Of a stretch of DNA of 64,000 nt, positions 1 through 9,762 are shown piece after piece; position 1 is the stretch's first letter, and each line of letters opens with the position of its first letter. The translations under genes and the position numbers were made by a program. Origin of the DNA: Vibrio maritimus (lineage in GTDB: Bacteria > Pseudomonadota > Gammaproteobacteria > Enterobacterales > Vibrionaceae); contig JYJJ01000052.1 in assembly GCA_003263775.1 (NCBI GenBank), forward strand, positions 1 through 64,000, given 5' to 3'. The notes beneath the pieces were generated by a model. It did no database searches, was not told the origin of the DNA, and saw nothing but the letters and a program-made list of their open reading frames with translations.

Positions 1-35
1 GGACCAAAATCCTTATCTAGAACGATACAATCCCC

Positions 36-54
36 AAACAGCGCCGGGCTGTTT
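36..54 (+). other. Hairpin in the dnaJ upstream leader
   Basis: Seven-base arms AAACAGC / GCTGTTT enclose a five-base loop about 25 bases before the dnaJ start. No T-run follows, so it is not a classical terminator. In relatives dnaK lies just upstream of dnaJ, so this may be an intercistronic hairpin that stabilises or attenuates the transcript; that role is inferred. dnaK itself is outside the window. Confidence 0.4.
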
Positions 55-79
55 GTCGAAGTAATTGGTAACAAGCAAT

Positions 80-1221
80 ATGTCAAAACGTGATTTTTAC
101 GAAGTATTAGGCGTTGATCGTGACGCATCAGAACGCGACATCAAGAAGGCGTATAAGCGTCTTGCGATGAAGTATCACCCAGATAGAAACCAAGGTGATG
201 ACACGGCGGCTGAGAAGTTTAAAGAAGTAAAAGAAGCGTACGAGATCCTAACCGAGCCTCAGAAAAAAGCGGCGTACGACCAATACGGTCACGCAGCCTT
301 TGAACAAGGTGGCATGGGCGGTGGCGGCTTCGGCGGCGCTGGTGCTGACTTCGGTGATATTTTCGGTGACGTATTCGGTGATATCTTTGGTGGCGGTCGT
401 CGTGGCGGCGGTGGCATCGTGCTCAGCGCGGTGCAGACTTGCGCTACAACATGGAGCTAACGCTAGAAGAAGCGGTTCGTGGCATTTCAAAAGAGATTGA
501 AGTACCTACATTGGTAGAGTGTGAGACCTGTGATGGTTCTGGCTCGAAGAAAGGCTCTTCACCGCAAACGTGTGGTACCTGTCATGGTCATGGCCAAGTT
601 CAAATGCGCCAAGGCTTCTTTGCGGTTCAGCAAACCTGTCCAACCTGTAGCGGTACCGGCAAGATCATTAAAGACCCATGTAACAGCTGTCATGGTCAAG
701 GTCGCACTCAGAAAACTAAGACTCTTAACGTCAAGATCCCTGCCGGTGTGGATACAGGCGATCGCATTCGTCTATCTGGCGAAGGTGAAGCGGGAGAGCA
801 TGGTGCACCAGCAGGTGACTTGTATGTACAAGTACACGTAAAAGAGCACCACATCTTTGAACGTGAAGGCAACAACCTGTACTGTGAAGTGCCAGTAAGC
901 TTTGCTCAAGCTGCATTGGGCGGTGAAGTTGAAGTTCCGACACTTGATGGTCGTGTAAGCCTTAAAGTGCCAGAAGAGACTCAAACTGGCCGTATGTTCC
1001 GCATGCGCGGTAAGGGCGTGAAGGGCGTTCGTGGCGGCGGCGTTGGCGACCTAATCGTGAAGCTTGTGGTAGAAACGCCAGTGAAGCTAAGCGCGCGTCA
1101 AAAAGAGCTTCTGCATGAGTTTGAAGAGTCATGTGGCGGTGAAGCAGCAAACACGCATAAGCCAAAATCAGAAGGTTTCTTCAATGGTGTGAAGAAGTTT
1201 TTTGATGATTTAACTAGCTAA
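80..1221 (+). CDS. dnaJ: Chaperone protein DnaJ (Hsp40), frame broken once
   Basis: Cytosolic co-chaperone that delivers unfolded clients to DnaK and stimulates its ATPase. The J domain has the HPD motif at residues 33-35. A Gly/Phe-rich linker follows, then the zinc domain with four CxxCxGxG repeats ([32 protein letters not shown]) and two C-terminal substrate domains. The start is the ATG at 80 ([11 protein letters not shown]), not the in-frame TTG at 65. The frame breaks near 414-416: one extra C (ggcc for ggc) restores the expected [11 protein letters not shown] and gives about 380 residues, the usual length. The break is probably a sequence error. A terminator follows directly. Confidence 0.95.
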
Positions 1222-1247
1222 GTGCTCGTTAAACTGAGTTGAAATCG

Positions 1248-1286
1248 GCCCGCGATGACGAAGGTTATCGCGGGCGATTGTTTTTC
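1248..1286 (+). terminator. Rho-independent terminator after dnaJ
   Basis: A nine-base stem GCCCGCGAT / ATCGCGGGC with a ten-base loop is followed by GATTGTTTTT. It ends the dnaJ transcript and insulates it from the convergent pilin gene. Confidence 0.85.
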
Positions 1287-1304
1287 TATGTGACGATATT
1301 TGCA

Positions 1305-1721
1305 TTACCAGCATTCCAGCGGAGCGACATCGCCATTAGAGGTCAAACTCATGGTTTTATCTGTTCCAAGGCAAGTATCGTCAGATTGGCTGGTTGTCGT
1401 TTGTGCGATGGCCTTAATGGTGTAAGCGGCGCCAGCGCTGCTCACTACTTCAAACTGATATCGGTTGATCTGCGACTCACACACAGTGCAACTTCCGCCT
1501 GAAATCACAGAAGCAAAGTTGTAGCCACTGCTATAAGTGCGTTCGAGCTCCAATTGCATCTCCAGTAAATCACCCAACGCGATCATTCGGTGACTTTCTC
1601 GCAACTGCTGCGTGTAGTTAGGGTAGGCGACGGAAGTCAGAATGCCGAGTATGGCTAACGTGATCAACAATTCGATCAACGTCAAACCTCTTTGTCTACT
1701 CCCGCCTTGTTTGCATTTCAT
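1305..1721 (-). CDS. pilE: Type IV pilus minor pilin, PilE-like
   Basis: Prepilin of about 138 residues. A short basic leader ends in RG and is followed by LTLIELLITLAI, the classic type III signal with Glu at mature position 5 and a hydrophobic helix, then YPNY typical of PilE/PilA-type pilins. The C-terminal region carries cysteines (CTVC, CLG, ECW) that could form the pilin disulphide loop. Prepilin peptidase would cleave after the Gly. It lies divergent from a fimT-pilW-pilX-pilV set and next to dnaJ, the arrangement I recall for the chitin-induced competence pilus minor pilins of Vibrio cholerae. Its exact role in pilus initiation is inferred. Confidence 0.8.
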   Translation of the reverse strand: MKCKQGGSRQRGLTLIELLITLAILGILTSVAYPNYTQQLRESHRMIALGDLLEMQLELERTYSSGYNFASVISGGSCTVCESQINRYQFEVVSSAGAAYTIKAIAQTTTSQSDDTCLGTDKTMSLTSNGDVAPLECW

Positions 1722-1835
1722 TTTTTTAAGTCAATCCAACCGACTATTTTAAAAGACTTTTCTAGTGTTCTCTGCTGCTAGGATTAACGCAAGTAGATAG
1801 GTTTGTTTGTTACCAATTTCATAGGATTTTGGGAA

Positions 1836-2347
1836 ATGGTTCGCGGCTTTACATTTTTGGAATTGATCATCACTGTCCTGATTTCGGGTATCGTTCTGAT
1901 GGCGATGGCACCGACGTTTACCGATGTCTCCAAATCAAACAAAGTAGAACGTGCCGCTCTTGAACTCTATGGCGTAATTGTTCAAACACAGGCGGAAGCG
2001 ATACTGCGTAATGAACCATTGTGGATCCATTTTGAAGGCTTGCCGGAAGGGGCTTCAGATGGCAACTGGACAGCGGTAGTGGCAAACAAAGGGAATCTCT
2101 CGGATAGCGACGTAAAGCGGTTGTTTACAATGTCTGGTGCCCCTTTTGATGGCACAACCATTGAGCTGAACTTCAATAGTGAACAGCTAAAAATTGATCA
2201 TATCACTGGTGGAGCTCGTGTGGGTGGCAATATCACGATTAAACCTTACCCACGCAGTGAAAAGTTTGCCAAGATCGTCAGTCATGCCGCGTCAGGTCGA
2301 GTTCAAGTTTGTCAAAGTGGTGGTGAATATGGGTTAGGGGTTGCTAG
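1836..2347 (+). CDS. fimT: Minor pseudopilin FimT/GspH-like
   Basis: Starts at the ATG at 1836, giving a four-residue leader MVRG before FTFLELIITVLI, a prepilin cleavage site with Glu5. An upstream TTG at 1803 would bury the signal and is unlikely. The rest matches GspH/FimT pseudopilins in length (about 170 residues) and ends with the usual SGRVQVC-type strand. As written, the frame does not stop: it continues through 2345 into pilW. A TAG at 2345-2347 comes into frame if one base is restored just upstream, which would end the protein near YGLGVC. Because many other genes here have lost one base, I place the end there and treat the fusion as an artefact. Confidence 0.7.
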
Positions 2348-2348
2348 G

Positions 2349-2957
2349 ATGAAACGTCAAAAAGGCATCACTATCATCGAAATGCTGGTGGCATCGGCGG
2401 CGGGTATCATGGCGATTTCTCTTGTGGGTTCTTTGTACATATCGGTGCAAAACCACGCCTCCGATCGCTCTCAACTGTTACTGCTTAATCAAGCTCTCGC
2501 GACGACGGCGCGCCGCATCCAAAATGACATGATCCGTGCTGGTTACAATGGTGAGGAAAGCAACAGCTGGGTGCCTTTTGGAGCGAGCACTACCATTTAT
2601 GTGTCTCAGAGCGGGGCGGTGGCGCAGTATGCGTATCGAGATGATAGGGGAGAAGCACCGATTGAGAATGTTGTGTGGCAGTTCTCAGAAGAGGCTGGGA
2701 AACTGTCAATTTGCCGAGCTAAAACGAGCATTTCGGCTGGAACGAAAACGACCGCATTCTCTAACTCAACAGGTTGCACGTCCATTTTTGAACCTAACCT
2801 TATTAAAGTAAACGATTTTTCTTTGGTGACGAATACGGTAGGGAGTACTAGTGCCACCCACCAATATGTCAATCTAACCATCGATGCAGAGCTAAGAGGT
2901 AACCCTAGTGTATTCAGTTCATTGACGCGACAGTTCATGGTGAGGAACGGCCAATGA
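2349..2957 (+). CDS. pilW: Minor pilin PilW-like
   Basis: Begins with ATG at 2349, one base after the inferred fimT stop, with TAGGGG upstream as a ribosome site. The N-terminus is a complete prepilin signal: MKRQKG then ITIIEMLVA, with Glu5 and a hydrophobic helix. The body of about 200 residues resembles PilW-type minor pilins that prime type IV pilus assembly. In the raw sequence it is joined in frame to fimT, but an internal prepilin cleavage site and a second transmembrane helix make a true fusion implausible. Its stop overlaps the pilX start (ATGA). Confidence 0.75.
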   Translation: MKRQKGITIIEMLVASAAGIMAISLVGSLYISVQNHASDRSQLLLLNQALATTARRIQNDMIRAGYNGEESNSWVPFGASTTIYVSQSGAVAQYAYRDDRGEAPIENVVWQFSEEAGKLSICRAKTSISAGTKTTAFSNSTGCTSIFEPNLIKVNDFSLVTNTVGSTSATHQYVNLTIDAELRGNPSVFSSLTRQFMVRNGQ

Positions 2958-4222
2958 GACAGCAGAGCGGCATTATTGCTTTAATGACCACAAGCTTACT
3001 ACTGGTTGTTGCGCTTGTGGTGACAATGGGGGCTTATAAGACCTCGCTTTACGAGATCAAGCGAGCTCAGAATGAGGTAGAATCCCGCAAAAACTACTGG
3101 AAAGCGGATGGTTTATTGGAGTGTACGCTTGGGTACCTTCGATCTTCAGGTAAAAGCATTGATGTACTTGAAGATGCGTCAAACCGACCAGAAGAATTCA
3201 CCGCTGGTTGTATATCGAATCGAGGGAGTGTCTCATTAACAGTTTCGCAAGATACTGACTACGTTCTTACTGCAACATCAAATACAAGTTCACTTACTCG
3301 AACAATGGCTAACGGCGTTAACCAACCAAAGGGCGCTATTCAAGTCAGCGGCGATTTAGAGATGGTAGGGACTGTCACGATTACCCCAAGTGTTGGTGCT
3401 AAAGTCGCTGGGCAGCCTGAAGATATGTTCGAGTGTACTAGCGTACGTTTTTCTGATTCGTTTACTTTTAAGTATGACTCTCAAAAGGGTTTTGGCGGTC
3501 GAGAATACGGTTACTCGACATCCTCAGTTAATGGCGAGAAAAGATGCCACAGTGATTACATAACAATAATAGGCAAAGATAGCATTGTGGCATCTATAGA
3601 TGCGTCAAAACCAACGGAGTCGCCTGAGTTTGCCAAAGACTTCCTACCAGATACAAAAATGGACTTATTTAAAGAGCTTTTTGGGGTGGCGGGAAGCGAA
3701 CAGAATGTTACGACGATATCTGACGACACTAAAATGTTTGTAAAGAAAGAGGTAAATGGTACGGACTGCAGCTCTCTGATATCTAATCACTTTCCAGATG
3801 AGAAAAAGCGTGGGCTATGGCTAGTTGGTAATTGTGAAATATCGGGTTCTGTAAGTGAAAGCGATACACAAGGACAGATGCTAGTTATTGAAAACGGAGC
3901 CTTCGCTTTGTTCGGTTCATTCGCTTTTAATGGTCTGGTTTATCATAAAGTAGATGCAACGGATACGTCAGTGGCATCTTCGATTCGGAGCTTCTGGCAA
4001 GAAAAGCAAACCACAAATACCGTTTATAAACCTTACATCACAAGTGATACCGTCGGAGTTCAGTTCTACTCTAGTACACCAAATGGAGGTTTGGTCATTG
4101 ATACTAAAGGCGGAAAGTCAACGCTGGTGGGTGATATGAATCTTAACTTTAATGCTGGGTATCGCCCAACTTTCCTCAAAGGTGCTTATACCTGGAAAAA
4201 AGGAGCTTGGCGTGATTTCTAA
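2954..4222 (+). CDS. PilX-like pilus assembly protein
   Basis: About 422 residues. A short leader MRQQSG is followed by a hydrophobic segment (IIALMTTSLLLVVALVV) with no Glu at position 5, as is common in PilX- and GspK-type minor pilins that cap the initiating complex. The long soluble domain holds several cysteines and has no motif I recognise. It overlaps pilW by four bases and the pilV start by eleven bases, so translation is probably coupled through the operon. Assignment rests mainly on the N-terminus and position; the large C-terminal domain is not familiar to me. Confidence 0.65.
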   Translation: MRQQSGIIALMTTSLLLVVALVVTMGAYKTSLYEIKRAQNEVESRKNYWKADGLLECTLGYLRSSGKSIDVLEDASNRPEEFTAGCISNRGSVSLTVSQDTDYVLTATSNTSSLTRTMANGVNQPKGAIQVSGDLEMVGTVTITPSVGAKVAGQPEDMFECTSVRFSDSFTFKYDSQKGFGGREYGYSTSSVNGEKRCHSDYITIIGKDSIVASIDASKPTESPEFAKDFLPDTKMDLFKELFGVAGSEQNVTTISDDTKMFVKKEVNGTDCSSLISNHFPDEKKRGLWLVGNCEISGSVSESDTQGQMLVIENGAFALFGSFAFNGLVYHKVDATDTSVASSIRSFWQEKQTTNTVYKPYITSDTVGVQFYSSTPNGGLVIDTKGGKSTLVGDMNLNFNAGYRPTFLKGAYTWKKGAWRDF

Positions 4223-4820
4223 ACAGCGTGGATTTAGTCTTGTTGAGGTCATGATCGCCATCTGTCTGGTTGGCATCGGGGCTCTGGGTTTAGTGAAAAT
4301 GCAGGCGTACATAGAGCAGCGCTCTGATTATGCGTATCACAGCATTCAAGCGCTGGGTCTGGCAGAGGCAAAGCTTGAATGGTTTCGAACCCGTGGTGCA
4401 GATAGCACAACCTCAGATATGCCAGTCGCTGATTTTGATATTGATATCGTCGCTGGCTCTGACAATCACCCGCCTTACATTGTGGCGTGGCAAGTTCCCA
4501 CCACCTCTATGGACGGCAATGTCAAAACGGTTCAAGTGGATGTCGATTGGGTTGATCGATTGGGCGAATCGCGACGCCTCAGTTTTAAACTCAGATCTCA
4601 CGCTATAGCGAGTTTGACTAGTCGAGAAAGTGTCCCTTTATGTTGGACGCGACTTGTTAATTATTTAAACACGCCTTCGGTTGTTAATTCTCTGAATCAC
4701 AAGCTAATACAGACACAAGCCTACCCATTCCGCTCCTCTGTAGCCCTTCTCCCCTTTAGATTGAGCTCAATTTATAAGCTATCTTTATATTATCGGGTAT
4801 TTTGCGTGCTAGTTAGATAA
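4212..4820 (+). CDS. pilV: Minor pilin PilV-like, doubtful C-terminal tail
   Basis: The best start is GTG at 4212, inside the end of pilX, with AAAAAGGAGC upstream. It gives the leader VISKQRG before FSLVEVMIAICLVGIGALG, the typical PilV prepilin signal with Glu5. The PilV-like part runs to about residue 130 (SFKLRSH). The last 70 residues look unlike a pilin and the DNA becomes AT-rich. One missing base near 4595-4610 would bring a TAG at 4619 into frame and end the protein at the normal length. I cannot decide between a real tail and another indel. Confidence 0.65.
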   Translation: MISKQRGFSLVEVMIAICLVGIGALGLVKMQAYIEQRSDYAYHSIQALGLAEAKLEWFRTRGADSTTSDMPVADFDIDIVAGSDNHPPYIVAWQVPTTSMDGNVKTVQVDVDWVDRLGESRRLSFKLRSHAIASLTSRESVPLCWTRLVNYLNTPSVVNSLNHKLIQTQAYPFRSSVALLPFRLSSIYKLSLYYRVFCVLVR

Positions 4821-4872
4821 TTGTTTTGCAATTGTGCATCTTAGTGTTGGTTAAATGTTATGTTAATCGGCG

Positions 4873-4886
4873 TATTTTGCAAAATA
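4873..4886. promoter_or_regulatory. Perfect 14-base palindrome upstream of the AbgT gene
   Basis: TATTTTGCAAAATA is a perfect inverted repeat about 140 bases before the transporter start. The surrounding 200 bases (4821-5023) hold no gene. A dimeric repressor or activator site is possible, but I do not recognise the factor. Confidence 0.35.
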
Positions 4887-5023
4887 AGTCTACAAATATG
4901 GAAAAAGTTCCGAATTATCTACTCTTTTCATCTTTTTTAAATAGAATGGTGTCGCAGATTTTATGTCACAGTGAAACTTGCCTTGAGATTCACAAATAAC
5001 AACATCACACACACGGAGTTACC

Positions 5024-6583
5024 ATGAGTAACCAATCGATTAATCAAGCGCCTGCTCCAAAGCCGACTGGAATGGATCGCTTTTTAAACTTTATTGAGAA
5101 AGCGGGTAACAAGATCCCAGATCCTGCTATCCTGTTTTTCTGGGCACTCGTTATTGTTTGGGTTGCATCAGCACTTTTGTCTAATGTCAGTTTCGATCTG
5201 ATTAACCCACGTACCGGCACACCTCTAGAAGTGACTAACCTTCTAACGGGTGAAGCACTAGCAAGCTTCCTTGCTAACATGGTAACGACGTTCACAGGCT
5301 TTGCGCCACTGGGTATCGTATTGGTTGCGATGCTAGGTGTAGGTGTTGCTGACTCTTCAGGCTTCATCACAACTGGCCTTAAGAAGATGCTGAACTTCAC
5401 GCCAGCGAAACTGCTAACGCCTATGCTGATTCTTGTAGCGATCGTATCGCACACAGCTGCGGATGCAGGTTACGTTCTGGTAATTCCACTAGGCGGTATC
5501 ATTTTCCACGCAGCGGGTCGTCACCCACTAGCGGGTATCGCAGCAGCATTTGCTGGTGTATCAGGTGGTTTCTCTGCAAACTTTATCCCTTCAGGTATCG
5601 ATCCACTACTAGCAGGTTTCACGCAAACTTCTGCTCAGGTTCTTGACCCTGAATACATCGTTAACCCACTAGCAAACATCTTCTTCACTGGCTTATCATC
5701 AGTGATTATCGTTGCTATCGGTTGGTACGTGACAGAGAAAATCATCGAACCACGTCTTGCGAACACGCCTGTTGATGAAGATGCTGAAGAAGCACCAGAT
5801 CTAGGTACGTTCACAGAGACAGAATCTAAAGCGTTCCGCGCGGCAGGTTGGTCAATGATGGCGGGTATCGCACTGCTTGTAGCTGCACTTATTCCAGAGA
5901 CATCAGCACTGCGTTCTCCAGAAGGTGAGATCACAGCGTTCTCTGCACCAATCATGCAGTCGATCGTTCCACTGATCTTCATTCTGTTTATCATCCCAGG
6001 CTACGTATACGGCCGTGTATCTGGCACGTTCAAGAGCAGCGACGATGTAATTAAAGCGATGGGTACGACAATGTCTACTATGGGCGCGTACATCGTAATG
6101 TCATTCTTCTGTGCACAGTTCCTATCTGCGTTTGGTCAATCAAACATCGGTACTATGCTAGCGCTTTACGGTGCTGAAGGTCTGAAAGCGATGAACCTGC
6201 CAGGTCAGGCGACTATCGTTGGTATGATTCTACTGACTGCATTTGTTAACCTACTGGTTGGCTCTGCATCAGCGAAGTGGGCACTGATTGGTCCAATCCT
6301 AGTTCCAATGCTAATGGCGGTTGGTATCTCTCCTGAGCTATCTCAAGCGGCTTACCGTGTTGGTGACTCTGTATCGAACATCATCTCTCCACTGATGGTA
6401 TTCTTCCCACTGGTTGTGGTTTACTGCCAACGCTACGTGAAGTCTACTGGTATCGGTACACTAGCTTCTCTAATGATGCCATTCTCAATCGCTATGCTGA
6501 TTGGTTGGACTATCTTCTTGCTAGCTTACTGGGCTCTAGGTATTCCTCTAGGTATCCAAGCGCCATACACTTACACTATGTAA
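5024..6583 (+). CDS. AbgT-family transporter
   Basis: Inner-membrane protein of 519 residues with about a dozen hydrophobic segments and family-typical stretches: FAPLGIVLVAMLGVGVADSSG near residue 90, GGFSANFIPSG near 185 and LLVGSASAKWALIGPILVPM near 410. AbgT proteins such as E. coli AbgT and MtrF move p-aminobenzoyl-glutamate or sulphonamides, driven by an ion gradient. The substrate here is not shown by the sequence. The ribosome site is CACGGAGTTACC before the ATG. It stands alone between the pilin operon and fghA, and a paralogue lies at 20901-22487. Hairpin plus T-run follow its stop. Confidence 0.85.
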   Translation: MSNQSINQAPAPKPTGMDRFLNFIEKAGNKIPDPAILFFWALVIVWVASALLSNVSFDLINPRTGTPLEVTNLLTGEALASFLANMVTTFTGFAPLGIVLVAMLGVGVADSSGFITTGLKKMLNFTPAKLLTPMLILVAIVSHTAADAGYVLVIPLGGIIFHAAGRHPLAGIAAAFAGVSGGFSANFIPSGIDPLLAGFTQTSAQVLDPEYIVNPLANIFFTGLSSVIIVAIGWYVTEKIIEPRLANTPVDEDAEEAPDLGTFTETESKAFRAAGWSMMAGIALLVAALIPETSALRSPEGEITAFSAPIMQSIVPLIFILFIIPGYVYGRVSGTFKSSDDVIKAMGTTMSTMGAYIVMSFFCAQFLSAFGQSNIGTMLALYGAEGLKAMNLPGQATIVGMILLTAFVNLLVGSASAKWALIGPILVPMLMAVGISPELSQAAYRVGDSVSNIISPLMVFFPLVVVYCQRYVKSTGIGTLASLMMPFSIAMLIGWTIFLLAYWALGIPLGIQAPYTYTM

Positions 6584-6603
6584 GCTAACGTAAGATATAA
6601 ATA

Positions 6604-6642
6604 AGCCCGCCAGGCAGATTGCCTAGGCGGGCTTTTTGTTTT
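6604..6642 (+). terminator. Terminator between the AbgT gene and fghA
   Basis: AGCCCGCC-AGGCA / TGCCT-A-GGCGGGCT forms a long stem with a three-base loop, followed by TTTTGTTTT. It sits between convergent genes and may act in both directions. Confidence 0.9.
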
Positions 6643-6655
6643 CAGCTTCAGGGTG

Positions 6656-7500
6656 CTAGTCTTTTAAGAATCCAGCGTGAAAGCGTAAATGGTCATCGAT
6701 AAAGCTTTGGATAAAGAAGTAACTATGATCGTAACCAGGCTGCATACGTAGCTTCACATCACTGCTTGAGCTTTCGGCTGCGGCAAGCAGTAACTCAGGT
6801 TTGAGTTGCTCTTGCAAGAAGCCGTCATCTTCACCTTGATCGACCAGGATAGGCAGTGTGGCTTGTGCCGCTTGCAGTAGTTCAACACTGTCGTATTGTT
6901 TCCAGTCTTCAGTATTGTTACCTAGGTAATGACTGAGCGCTTTTTGTCCCCAAGGGCAGTTCATTGGATTGCTGATTGGGCTAAACGCAGAGATAGAGCG
7001 GTAGCGCTCACTGTTCTTCAAACCAATGGTCAGTGCACCGTGCCCACCCATGCTATGTCCAGAGATAGAACGAACGCTGGTGACAGGAAAATGCTCTTCG
7101 ATCAGCATTGGCAGTTCATCGACGATGTAGCTGTACATCTGGTAATGCTGATTCCAAGGCGCTTGAGTGGCATTAACATAGAAGCCAGCACCAAGTCCAA
7201 AATCGTAAGCACCTTCTGGATCGTCAGGTACCCCTTCTCCACGAGGCTGGTATCCGGTGCGACGATGGCAATACCAAGCTTAGCGGCAGCGCGAAACGCG
7301 CCCGCTTTCTGCATGAAGTTCTCATCGGTGCAGGTTAAGCCTGATAGCCAATAGAGTACTGGGACTGGATTGTCGGCACTTGCTTCCGGTGGCAAATAAA
7401 TCGCAAAGCGCATTGAGCAGTTGAGTACACTTGAGCTGTGTTGGTATTGCTTGTGCCAACCACCAAACACTTTTGCTTGGCTAAGGTTTTCTATTGTCAT
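6656..7500 (-). CDS. fghA: S-formylglutathione hydrolase, frame broken once
   Basis: Cytosolic esterase that splits S-formylglutathione to formate and glutathione, the second step of glutathione-dependent formaldehyde detoxification. The alpha/beta-hydrolase nucleophile elbow GHSMGG, an Asp in QGEDDGF and the catalytic His in GYDHSYF are all present. The protein is in two frames. The break is near 7246: one extra G on the plus strand (AGCCC for AGCC on the coding strand) restores APDTSPRGEGVPDDPEGAYDF and a protein of 281 residues, the family length. It lies 54 bases downstream of adhC, with which it probably forms an operon; a hairpin lies between them. Confidence 0.9.
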
Positions 7501-7521
7501 TCTATTAACCTAAATGAAAAT

Positions 7522-7544
7522 AGGGCTCTGTATGTCAGAGCCCT
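7522..7544 (-). terminator. Hairpin between adhC and fghA
   Basis: Nine-base arms AGGGCTCTG / CAGAGCCCT with a five-base loop. On the minus strand it is followed by ATTTTCATTT, a weak T-tract, so it may act as a partial terminator that lowers fghA expression relative to adhC. Confidence 0.55.
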
Positions 7545-7554
7545 AAGTCAGATA

Positions 7555-8724
<1,170 letters not shown>

Positions 8725-8746
8725 CTATACGTAAGAAAACAAACGG

Positions 8747-8764
8747 CTAACTCACTAAGGTTAG
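8747..8764. promoter_or_regulatory. Inverted repeat in the adhC upstream region
   Basis: CTAAC / GTTAG arms are separated by eight bases, about 70 bases upstream of the adhC start and between the divergent adhC and lysR genes. It could be a LysR-type binding site; this is inference from position and symmetry. Confidence 0.35.
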
Positions 8765-8845
8765 TTCACTTCATCCCGTTTGCATCGGATGACAAGCAGT
8801 ATATTTATTTCTTAAAAAATGATAATTACGTAGTTTTGAAATACA

Positions 8846-8865
8846 CTATTACTATTTTGTAATAG
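8846..8865. promoter_or_regulatory. Palindrome in front of the LysR gene, possible autoregulatory operator
   Basis: CTATTAC-TATTTT-GTAATAG is a perfect seven-base inverted repeat with a six-base spacer. It ends 12 bases before the LysR start codon and contains the T-N11-A spacing usual for LysR-type regulators. It would cover the transcript start or ribosome site of the gene, as expected for autorepression. Confidence 0.5.
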
Positions 8866-8877
8866 TTGGATGTATTC

Positions 8878-9762
8878 ATGGCAAACTGGGAAGGCATTAA
8901 TGAGTTTGTCGCTGTCGTAGAGACGCAAAGTTTTACTGCGGCAGCGGAGCGGCTGTCGACCTCGGTCGCAAACATCAGCCGCAGAGTTAATGCATTAGAA
9001 GATAAGCTCGCAGTGAAGCTATTTGTGCGTACCACTAGAAAGGTGTCAGTCACAGAAGTAGGGGCGACGTACTATCAGCATTGTAAACCCTTAGTTGAAG
9101 GCTTGATGTTGGCTGAGCTTGCCATTACGCAACTGCAAGCGAGCCCCACTGGAAGAATTAAGATGACTGCACCTGTGACGTTTGGGGAACAAGTCCTTGC
9201 ACCGCTAATGCATGAGTTCTTACTGCAATACCCTCAAATTGAGCTGGATTTGGTGCTCTCGAATCAGAAGATGGATCTGGTGCAAGAAGGGTACGATCTT
9301 GCTGTGCGCTTGGGTAAGCTTGATGATTCGAGCATGATGGCTCGCAAGCTGCTCGATCGGCACATGTTTGTTTGTGCCAGTCCTAGCTACCTGGCGAAAC
9401 ATGGTGAGCCGCATACTTTGTCTGAGCTTAAAAGGCATCAGTGCCTTCGCGGTTCAACCAAATATTGGCGCTTTGAAGATAAGGGCACAGAACGGTTGAT
9501 ACACGTTGATGGCAGGGTGCAATGCAATAGTGGCTATGCGCTAGTAGATGCAGCATTAAAAGGGTTGGGAATTGTTCAGCTTCCCGACTATTATGTGCAG
9601 CCTTATCTAGAGGCTGGTGAACTTGTTGAAGTGTTGACGCCATATCGCGGTGACCAAGAGGGCATCTGGGCGCTGTATCCACAAAATCGCATGCTAACCT
9701 CTAAAATAAGAACCTTAATTGATTATTTATCTGAAGCATTAAACCGAGAGCCTCATGACTGA
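8878..9762 (+). CDS. LysR-family transcriptional regulator
   Basis: About 294 residues. The N-terminal winged helix-turn-helix (FTAAAERLSTSVANISRRVNALE, roughly residues 18-40) is followed by a LysR substrate-binding domain of normal length. Start is ATG at 8878 (MANWEGINEFV); an upstream in-frame TTG at 8866 would overlap the palindrome. The gene is divergent from adhC-fghA with a shared 198-base region, so it most likely senses formaldehyde stress or a related signal and controls adhC; no ligand can be read from the sequence. Its end overlaps tadA by eight bases. Confidence 0.85.
   Translation: MANWEGINEFVAVVETQSFTAAAERLSTSVANISRRVNALEDKLAVKLFVRTTRKVSVTEVGATYYQHCKPLVEGLMLAELAITQLQASPTGRIKMTAPVTFGEQVLAPLMHEFLLQYPQIELDLVLSNQKMDLVQEGYDLAVRLGKLDDSSMMARKLLDRHMFVCASPSYLAKHGEPHTLSELKRHQCLRGSTKYWRFEDKGTERLIHVDGRVQCNSGYALVDAALKGLGIVQLPDYYVQPYLEAGELVEVLTPYRGDQEGIWALYPQNRMLTSKIRTLIDYLSEALNREPHD

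Noticed and set aside
36..54. Terminator in front of dnaJ
   Set aside because: The hairpin has no T-run and dnaJ follows within 26 bases, so an intercistronic role is more likely.
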